Assembly: GCF_002849615.1 (NCBI RefSeq)
Contig: NZ_PDNV01000002.1
Coordinates: forward strand, 372,001 to 436,000
Direction of reading: 5' to 3'
Length of the DNA: 64,000 nt
Source of the DNA: Pollutimonas nitritireducens
Lineage (GTDB): Bacteria > Pseudomonadota > Gammaproteobacteria > Burkholderiales > Burkholderiaceae_B
The notes under the pieces were generated by a model. That model saw nothing but the letters and a program-made list of their open reading frames with translations. It made no database searches and was not told the origin of the DNA. The first letter of the stretch is position 1. Each line of letters starts with the position of its first letter. Positions 55,510 through 64,000 of this stretch are shown here, piece after piece. The position numbers and the translations under genes are program-made.

Positions 55510-56582
55510 GCACGTCTCCCAACTAATTGTTCGCACGCGTCAGCAATGAGCTGGGTTGCATTCAAGCAAGCGTGTTCATGCGCATGACGGGCGACATCGG
55601 CCAGCTGGGCACGATTCAAGCCGCGCAACCACTGGGCGAGCCACTCCGGCGTCAGCTCCGATTGTTTTTGCAACCAGCCGCCCTGGCAGTCGCTCAGGTA
55701 ACGGGCGTTGGCTGTCTGATGATCGTCGATGGCTTGCGGCAAAGGCACGAACAAGGCTGCGACCCCGACAACCGCCACCTCGGCCACCGCCATGGCGCCT
55801 GCCCGACAAATCACCACGTCGGCCTCGGCCAGGGCACCCGCCATGTCGTCGATAAAGGCGTGGCACGTCGCCTGGACACCCAGATCCTGGTAGGCATGGC
55901 GCAATGTATCGACGTGCTGCTGGCCGGCCTGGTGGGTCACGATGGGCCTTTCATGTTCAGGCAATCGCGACAAGGCCTGTGGGATCGCGGTATTCAATGC
56001 TGCCGCGCCCAGACTGCCGCCAACCACCAGGACCCGGATCGGACCCTGGCGTTGAGCATAGCGTTGTTCCACCGGCGCGACTTGCGTCAGCGCCTGCCGC
56101 ACCGGATTGCCCACCATGACCGCGCCGGGCAACGCGCCGGGAAAGCCGACCAGGACCTTGCTAGCCATTCTGGCGAGCCAGCGATTTGCGGTTCCCGCGA
56201 TCGCGTTCTGCTCGTGTATGACGACAGGAGTGCGCTGCAAGGCCGCCATCAGACCGCCCGGGAATGCAACATAGCCTCCCATCCCCAGGACGACGTCAGG
56301 CTTGACGCGACTCAGCGCCTTGCGTGCCTGCATGCAGGCACGCAAAAGGCTCAGTGGCAATTTCAGCAAGGTGGACAGCCCTTTGCCTCGCAGGCCTGCA
56401 AACCGCAAAGGTATCAGTTCAATGCCCTGGGCAGGAACCAGTTTGCCTTCCATCCGCTCGGGATTACCGAGCCAGCACACCGTCCAACCTCGCGCTTGCA
56501 TCTCGTGCGCAACGGCAAGGCCGGGCATAATGTGCCCGCCAGTGCCGCCGGCCATGATCAGCAGGGTGCGCGTCGTACTCAT
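55506..56582 (-). CDS. murG: Undecaprenyldiphospho-muramoylpentapeptide beta-N-acetylglucosaminyltransferase
   Basis: A 358-residue membrane-peripheral GT-B glycosyltransferase converting lipid I to lipid II. The N-terminal [14 protein letters not shown] loop, the second glycine-rich [13 protein letters not shown] and the C-terminal [24 protein letters not shown] for UDP-GlcNAc binding are present. It overlaps ftsW by four bases upstream and murC by four bases downstream. Confidence 0.98.
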   Translation of the reverse strand: MSTTRTLLIMAGGTGGHIMPGLAVAHEMQARGWTVCWLGNPERMEGKLVPAQGIELIPLRFAGLRGKGLSTLLKLPLSLLRACMQARKALSRVKPDVVLGMGGYVAFPGGLMAALQRTPVVIHEQNAIAGTANRWLARMASKVLVGFPGALPGAVMVGNPVRQALTQVAPVEQRYAQRQGPIRVLVVGGSLGAAALNTAIPQALSRLPEHERPIVTHQAGQQHVDTLRHAYQDLGVQATCHAFIDDMAGALAEADVVICRAGAMAVAEVAVVGVAALFVPLPQAIDDHQTANARYLSDCQGGWLQKQSELTPEWLAQWLRGLNRAQLADVARHAHEHACLNATQLIADACEQLVGRRA

Positions 56583-57772
56583 GTCCGCTTGCCTCGCATC
56601 AAATTACGATTTTCGAAATCGACACGCAGCAGCAAAGCCATCCCGACAAGGTTCATCACGATACCCGATCCACCGTAGCTGACCATGGGAAGCGTCAGCC
56701 CTTTGGTCGGCAAAAGCCCGACACACACGCCAATGTTGATAAAAGCCTGGACGCCGAACCATAGCGCCACGCCCTGAGCAACCAGGCCATTGAATATGCG
56801 CTCCATCGCGATGGCCTGCCGGCCTATTTCGAAGCCGCGCCAAATGATGAAGACAAACAGGGCGATCAGGCAACCCAGGCCGACGAAGCCAAGCTCCTCG
56901 CCGATCACGGCAACAATGAAGTCGGTGTGCGCTTCAGGCAGGTAGTGAAGTTTTTCTACACTGGCACCCAGGCCTACCCCGAACCATTCCCCCCGTCCGA
57001 GAGCGATAAGCGAGTGCGATAACTGATACGCGCTGCCATAGGTGTTGTCCGGATTCCAAGGATCCAGATAGACGAAAAGGCGTTCACGGCGCCAGGGAGA
57101 GAGCCAGATCAACAGCAGGAAGCTGCCAACCAGAATGCCCAGCAACGCGGAAAACAGCTTACCGTTGATGCCGCCAATGAAAAGAATGCCCACGGCAATC
57201 GCAACGATCACCATGAAGGCGCCAAGGTCAGGCTCGAGCAGCAGAACCATGCCCACCACCGCCAGGGCGCAAGCCATGGGAAGAAAGCCACGCACGAAAT
57301 TCTGCATGTGCTCTTGCTTGCGTACGGTATAGTCCGCCGCATAAAGCAACACCGTCAGCTTCATCAATTCAGACGGCTGGAAACTGATCGGGCCCAAAGG
57401 CAGCCAACGGCGAGCCCCGTTCACTTCGCGACCGATACCGGGAATGAGCACGATCAGCAACAGCAACAGGCCAAACAGGAACAGCGGCACCGCAAATTTT
57501 TGCCACACTTTCATCGGTATGCTGACGGCGAACAGCGCGCAGAACACGCCCACCGCAATAAACAATCCGTGGCGGATGACAAAATAGAAGCGGCCATAGC
57601 TCTCATAGCGAGGCCCGTCGGCAAGCGCAATCGATGCCGAATACACCATGAGCAGGCCGAACAGCACCAGGGTGCTTGCCGCGATAATCATCGAAATATC
57701 GAAGCTGGGCATCGTGGTGCGTCCCGGCTTTACGGCATTGACGCTCGAGGTCAGATCGGCAATAAGACTCAT
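56579..57772 (-). CDS. ftsW: Peptidoglycan glycosyltransferase FtsW
   Basis: A 397-residue SEDS-family protein with about ten membrane helices that polymerises glycan strands at the septum with FtsI. The conserved [11 protein letters not shown] (with the essential Asp of SEDS enzymes), [27 protein letters not shown] and [21 protein letters not shown] are clear, as is the C-terminal [13 protein letters not shown]. The ATG overlaps the murD stop (ATGA). A long in-frame extension rightwards to 58252 is a shadow of murD. Confidence 0.97.
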   Translation of the reverse strand: MSLIADLTSSVNAVKPGRTTMPSFDISMIIAASTLVLFGLLMVYSASIALADGPRYESYGRFYFVIRHGLFIAVGVFCALFAVSIPMKVWQKFAVPLFLFGLLLLLIVLIPGIGREVNGARRWLPLGPISFQPSELMKLTVLLYAADYTVRKQEHMQNFVRGFLPMACALAVVGMVLLLEPDLGAFMVIVAIAVGILFIGGINGKLFSALLGILVGSFLLLIWLSPWRRERLFVYLDPWNPDNTYGSAYQLSHSLIALGRGEWFGVGLGASVEKLHYLPEAHTDFIVAVIGEELGFVGLGCLIALFVFIIWRGFEIGRQAIAMERIFNGLVAQGVALWFGVQAFINIGVCVGLLPTKGLTLPMVSYGGSGIVMNLVGMALLLRVDFENRNLMRGKRT

Positions 57773-59294
57773 GCGACCTCCCCGCGGCTCAAGGCCAATT
57801 CGTTGACTTCTTCGGCGAAACAGTGGCCCCGATGGCCATAGTTGCGGAACATATCCATGCTGGCACAAGCCGGCGACAGCAGTACGGTGTCTCCTGTTTG
57901 CGCAAGTTCCAGGCTGCGGTGCACGGCCAGGGCCAACGAAGCTGCACATTCGACAGGTACTTGCGCATCGACCAGCACCTTTTCGATGCGCTGCGCATCC
58001 TGACCGATGAGCACTACGGCACGGGCATGTGCACGGACCGCCTTGGCCAGAGGGGTGAAATCCTGGCCTTTGCCCAGGCCTCCCGCAATCAGTACGACTT
58101 TGCCGCCCATTCCGTTCAATGCCGCGACGGTGGCGCCCACATTGGTGCCCTTGCTGTCGTTGACGAAATCCACGCCGCCTATCGTGCGCAGGAATTGCGT
58201 GCGGTGAGGCTCGCCGTGATAATCGCGCAGCGCATGCAACATCGAGGCCCATCCCAGGCCGAGGCTGCGGCCCAGTGCCAAAGCGGCCAATGCATTCAAA
58301 GCATTGTGTTGGCCACGCACACGCAGCGCATCGACGGGCATCAGCCGCGCGGCCCGCCCCGCACTACGCACCGGTTCAGTGATCGGCTTCTTGCGACGGC
58401 TGGTGGTTGCGGGCAAATCAAAATCAGTCGGATCAGCGGCGACGATCCATGCCATGCCGTTGCTTTCCTCAAGGCCCAGGTCCCCTTCGAGTTCTGGCAT
58501 TCCGCGGCCAAAGCTGCGCACATTGAGGGCCTTGATGTCGGGCACCATATCAATGACCAAAGGGTCATCGCGATTGATGATGGTGATTTGCGCCATCGTC
58601 AGCAAACGGGCCTTGGCAGCTGTATAGGCTTGCATGGAACCGTGCCAATCCAGATGGTCCTGGCTTACATTCAATACCACGGCAGCATCGGGTGACAGCG
58701 TGCGGACGCCTTCAATCTGAAAACTTGACAGTTCCAGCACCCAAACCTCCGGCAGCTCATCGCCTTCCAGGGCATCGCTTAGCGCCTGTAATGCAGCCGG
58801 TCCAATATTGCCGGCTGCCTGCGTGCGGCGGCCGCAGGCTTGCACCAGTTGGCGCGCCATTGCGGTGACCGTTGTCTTGCCGTTCGTACCAGTCACAGCC
58901 AGTACGCTGGGCTTGTAGCCTTGTTCGGACATGTCGGCCAGTGCCCTGGCAAATAGCTCGATCTCACCCACTACGTCAACACCACGCTGCCTGGCGATTT
59001 CAAGAAATGACCTGACCGGCTCTTCAGAAGGCGCGAGACCCGGGCTAAGCACTATCGTATGCACGTCGTGCAAGGCTTCTGCTGTAAACACTCCCAATCC
59101 CAGCCGATAGTCCACGCGCGAATCGTCCAGGCCGGCCCGCAGACTCGCAAGCCCGCTTGGCTGCTGACGTGTGTCGAGCACGCGCACTGAGGCGCCGTGC
59201 CGCGCACACCAAAGCGCGGCGGCCGTGCCCGTCTCGCCCAGGCCCAGAACCAGGGTAAGGCCATCAACGCGCAAGGAAGGGAAGTTCATCGTGT

Positions 59295-59298
<4 letters not shown>
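57769..59298 (-). CDS. murD: UDP-N-acetylmuramoylalanine--D-glutamate ligase
   Basis: A 509-residue Mur ligase adding D-glutamate. [12 protein letters not shown] at the N-terminus, the P-loop [19 protein letters not shown], the ELSSFQIEG motif and [16 protein letters not shown] in the C-terminal domain are typical. It is longer than E. coli MurD (438), with an insertion around 295-335 (including [15 protein letters not shown]) before the [15 protein letters not shown] segment. The ATG at 59298 overlaps the mraY stop. Confidence 0.97.
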
Positions 59299-60456
<1,158 letters not shown>

Positions 60457-60467
<11 letters not shown>

Positions 60468-63240
60468 GGCGAGTCTCTTCGTGTTGATTCATCAGTTGTT
60501 TTTCTAGTGCACGCACTACCCGTTCCATGCGTGTGCTGCGCGACCCCTTGACAAGGATGTGGGCCGGGAGCAGCGTCATAAGGTGGTGATTTAGTTCGTC
60601 AATGTTTTCAAATGCACGGGCGGCGGGCCCAAATGCGTGCGCGGCATGGGCACAGGCAGGTCCAAAGGCGAGCAGGACGCCTATGCCTTTTTCCATGGCA
60701 TAGGCACCTACTTCGGCGTGCATGGCGGTGCTGTCGGCGCCCACTTCGGCCATATCGCCCAGGACCAGGACGGTCTTGCCGGGCAACTGTGCGAGAACGT
60801 CAATGGCCGCGCGAACTGAGTCCGGGTTGGCATTATAAGTGTCGTCGATCAACTGGAAGCCGCCAGCCAATTGACGCGGTTGCATACGGCCCGATACGGG
60901 GTTGAACGCCTCCAGGCCCTTTACGATGTCGGTCACACCGGCGCCGGCCGCGCAGGCGCATGCCGCGGCCGCCAATGCATTGCGAAGGTTGTGCAGGCCT
61001 GGAGCGCCGAGCGCCAGGTCTGCGTTGCCGGCCGGGGTGTGCAGTCGACATAGCGTGCGCGTGGACTCGGCATGGATCTGGTCCGCGTACACGGCAAATT
61101 GGGAATCGAAACCGAAATCGACGATCTTGCGTTCACCAGCAAGTGCGGTCCACAGAGCCGTGTATTGATCGTCGCCCGGGAATACTGCGGCGCCATCACG
61201 CGGCAAAGCTTCAATGACGGCCCCATTCTCCTTGGCGACCGCCTCTACTGTATGCATGAATTCCTGGTGCTCACGCTGCGCATTATTGACAAGAGCGACC
61301 GTAGGCTGAGCCATACCGGACAACACCGCGATCTCGCCGGGATGATTCATACCAAGTTCCACCACGGCCGCGCGATGCTGATCGTTCAAACGCAGAAGCG
61401 TCAACGGCACGCCAATGTCATTATTCAGATTGCCCTGCGTTGCCAGGCTTGCATAGGCCGGCAGCCAGGCCCGGAAGATGGATGCAATCATCTCTTTGGT
61501 CGTGGTCTTACCGTTGCTGCCGGTGACACCGATAAGCGGCAAGGTGAAAAGACGACGCCAGGCTGTGCTGATCCTGATCAACGCGGCCCGGGTGTCGCCG
61601 AGCGCAAATTGCGGCAATACTACCGACTCGTCCTTCTGATCGACGATGGCAGCGTATGCGCCCGCCTGCATGACCTGAGCCAGATACGCATGCCCATCGA
61701 ACGCATCGCCCCTTATCGCCACGAACAACTGTCCAGCCTGGATATGACGTGAATCCGTCGATAGTGTCAGTCCCCGTTTCCAGGCGACGGCAAAACGCGC
61801 CCATTCGCGATCGTCGAAAGGAGCGCGCAGGCCCTTGGCTTCCTGGTGAGTCTCGTGCCCCTTTCCAGCCAACAGCACGACATCGGCTGCATCGGCGGTC
61901 CAGACCGCGGACATGATGGCCAGCGCGCGGTCCGGCTCGATGCGGGGAGCCTGCGGCATACCGGAGGCAATCTGGCGAATGATCGCCAGCGGATCTTCCA
62001 TGCGAGGGTTGTCGTTGGTAAGAATCACGCGATCCGCAAGCGTTGCGGCGATTTTGCCCATGATGGGGCGCTTGCTGCTATCGCGACCCCCACCACAGCC
62101 GAAGACGCATATCAGGTGACCGCCTCGCGCCGCAGCCAGATCGCGCAACGCAGCGAGGGCACGGTCCAACGCATCTGGAGTATGTGCATAATCGACGACC
62201 ACCATGGGGGCCGGTCCGGCCGCTTCGCCGGCAGGGGCTTCGACCACCTGCAACCGTCCCTCGACGCATTGCAGCGTAGCAAGCACGCGCGCAATCTGCG
62301 GCAATCCCCAACCCAGCTCCTGCAAGACGCCGGCGACCAGCAACAAATTCGACACGTTGTGTTCGCCCACCAGGCGCGTCAATAATTGCGCCTTGCCTTC
62401 AAAATTAAGCAGGTTGAAGACGACACCATAGGCACCGGTCTGGATATCGTGAGCCTGTAGGTCTGCGGACTCCGTGCGGCCCAGGGAATACGACAGCATA
62501 TTGACCAAAGGCGAGAGCGCCAGCAGCTCGTGTCCGGCCGGGTCGTCGGCATTGATGACGGCCGCCCGCAAACCCGGGCTATCGAACAATGCGAACTTTG
62601 CAGCCTTGTAATCCTGGAATGTTCCGTGATAATCGAGATGATCATGCGTCAAGTTGGTGAAGCCGGCAATCTCGATATGCACATGATCGAGGCGACCCTG
62701 GTGCACTCCTATTGAAGAGGCTTCCAGCGCCACCACGGCAGCGCCACCATCACGCATCACGGCAAGGCTGCGATGCATCGTCAAGACATCCGGCGTCGTC
62801 AAGGCACCGCCCAGATTGGCGCCACTTGGCAGGGTTACGCCCAGGGTACCTATCGTTCCGCAGGGTATGCCTTCGGCGTTCAACGCTGACGCAATCCACT
62901 GGACGCAGGTCGTCTTGCCATTGGTGCCCGTGATCGCCACGACTGAAAGCGCCAGCGACGGCTCGCCATACCAAAGGTGCGCGATCAGGCCGAGCTTTTC
63001 GGACAACCCGGGCACTTCGAGACAAGGAACGGATACATCGGGCACAGGAGATCCGGCCTGAAAGACAATGGCCGAAGCGCCCTGTTCCATGGCTTGCTGG
63101 ACGTATGCGCGCCCATCGCCAGCTAGGCCCGGGCATGCAAAAAACACATCGCCAGCATGAAGCTGGCGTGAATCCAGGCCAAGATGCGCAGTGCGCGTCA
63201 CATGCCGGTTTAGCCATGAAATGATATCTTGCGCCGTCAT
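60457..63240 (-). CDS. murEF: Fused MurE-MurF: meso-DAP-adding and D-Ala-D-Ala-adding ligase
   Basis: A single 927-residue frame encoding two complete Mur ligases. The MurE part (about 1-486) has the P-loop [24 protein letters not shown], and DNPR in [11 protein letters not shown], the signature for meso-diaminopimelate. The MurF part (about 487-927) begins [19 protein letters not shown] and has its own P-loop [29 protein letters not shown] and [14 protein letters not shown]. The junction reads [15 protein letters not shown] with almost no linker. The fusion is known from Bordetella. It overlaps ftsI by four bases and mraY by 11, and would hand the tripeptide intermediate directly from one active site to the next (inference). 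Confidence 0.97.
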
Positions 63241-64000
63241 GGTCGCGCCTCCTTGGGAGCAACCGCCACCACTGATTCAATTGGAGCATCGGGCTGGACG
63301 CCGAGTCGCCGCAAGCTGCTGGCGACCACGTTGGCAAAGATCGGCGCCGCGACACGACCCCCATAATAGGCGCCAGCCTTGGGCTCGTCGAGCATCACTG
63401 CCACGACGATGCGCGGATTCGACACCGGCGCGAATCCGACGAAGGAACTCCGGTACTGTGATTTGCTGTACGCGCCATCTATGATCTTGCGGGCCGTGCC
63501 GCTTTTGCCGGCAACGCGGTATCCCTGTACCTGGGCGAGCTTGGCGCCGTCGGGCCCTGCCGCCGCCTCGAGCATGGCGCGAACCTGGCCCGCCACCTTG
63601 GACGAATAAACCTGGACACTGGTGGGCTTGCCTTCCCGCTTGAGCAAGGTAAGCGCGACGGTATCGCCATTGCGAGCGAAGGCGGTATAGGCGTGTGCAA
63701 CCTGCATCAGGGACACGGACAGGCCATAGCCATAGGCCATGGTGGCCCGCTCGATTGGGCGCCACCGCTCCCACGGACGCAGACGGCCAGCAGCCATGCC
63801 CGGAAAATTGGCCTGTGGTGCGCGGCCGAAACCGAGCTCGGTAAACTTCGTCCACATTTCCTGGGAGGTCAGCTGCTCCGATATCATCGTCATGCCGATG
63901 TTGCTGGAGCGTCGCAGTATTCCGGCGACGTTCAGTGTGCCGTTGCGGCTTACGTCCGAAATCGTGTTTCCCTTATACCGATACTTGCCGTTGCCGGTGT
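63237..64000 (-). CDS. ftsI: Peptidoglycan D,D-transpeptidase FtsI (PBP3), N-terminus outside window
   Basis: The C-terminal 253 residues of the septal class B penicillin-binding protein. The frame is open to the window edge. The SxN motif is visible as RRSSNIGMTM and the KTG-equivalent as AGKSGTARK; the SxxK serine lies outside the window. GYGLSVSLMQVAHAYTAFARNGD and YRSSFVGFAPVSNPRIVVAVMLDEP are typical. It crosslinks septal glycan made by FtsW. The stop overlaps the murEF start. Confidence 0.96.
   Translation of the reverse strand, partial: TGNGKYRYKGNTISDVSRNGTLNVAGILRRSSNIGMTMISEQLTSQEMWTKFTELGFGRAPQANFPGMAAGRLRPWERWRPIERATMAYGYGLSVSLMQVAHAYTAFARNGDTVALTLLKREGKPTSVQVYSSKVAGQVRAMLEAAAGPDGAKLAQVQGYRVAGKSGTARKIIDGAYSKSQYRSSFVGFAPVSNPRIVVAVMLDEPKAGAYYGGRVAAPIFANVVASSLRRLGVQPDAPIESVVAVAPKEARP

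Noticed and set aside
57773-58252. Extended N-terminus of ftsW
   Set aside because: The extension is Arg/Gly/Cys-rich shadow coding inside murD. The start overlapping the murD stop gives the normal FtsW length and N-terminus.

Overview
The window reads as a contiguous chromosomal segment of a betaproteobacterium, most likely family Alcaligenaceae (Bordetella, Achromobacter, Pusillimonas or Castellaniella-like). The reasons are a murE-murF fused gene inside the division/cell-wall (dcw) cluster, the order lpxC-ftsZ-ftsA-ftsQ-ddl-murC-murG-ftsW-murD-mraY-murEF-ftsI, the string glyQ-glyS-gmhB-plsC, the blocks lptD-surA-rsmA and amgK-murU, and a moderately high GC content. Genus is inference only. 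I see no insertion sequence, prophage, CRISPR array or rRNA. One tRNA gene (Lys, UUU) is present, and no intergenic gap exceeds about 300 bp.

Layout. 1-2090 (minus): truncated class I fumarase and an enoyl-CoA hydratase. 2261-7887 (plus): tightly packed run glyQ-glyS-gmhB-plsC-metallopeptidase-gloA, mixing translation, LPS heptose and phospholipid synthesis and methylglyoxal detoxification. 7884-14870: FadE-type acyl-CoA dehydrogenase, a conserved unknown, a glutaredoxin-like protein, a nuclease/ATP-dependent DNA ligase repair pair, a glutathione S-transferase and a small membrane protein. 15077-18496 (plus): an unusual UvrD-like helicase with a C-terminal DUF5710-like domain, and a fused SpmA-SpmB membrane protein. 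18503-25060: lptD-surA-rsmA (minus) divergent from amgK-murU (plus), linking outer-membrane biogenesis with peptidoglycan recycling. 25985-31311 (minus): a glutamine-type polar amino acid ABC transporter, a methionine ABC transporter (metNIQ) and tRNA-Lys with a near-consensus promoter. 31342-36278: a phosphoesterase, an ECF sigma / ferritin-like / cytochrome c operon with a recognisable ECF-type promoter, and a GH31-family protein that appears to have lost both catalytic aspartates. 36352-44166: mnmC, suhB, fadD, an M20 amidohydrolase, an acyl-CoA thioesterase and mgtE. 44243-48565: secA, an M23 peptidase and a DciA-like protein. 48602-64000 (minus): lpxC and the dcw cluster, running off the right edge within ftsI.

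Most genes are housekeeping. The dcw genes are strongly coupled by ATGA/GTGA overlaps and would be expressed from promoters to the right of the window plus internal ones. The parts that look least ordinary are the ECF sigma operon (32157-33949), the catalytically degenerate GH31 protein (34014-36278), the UvrD-DUF5710 helicase (15077-17215), the two-gene remnant of the ligase-associated repair cluster (11257-13867) and the enlarged GlnP-like permease (26710-27549). All functional calls were made by reading translated sequence by eye, without database searches.
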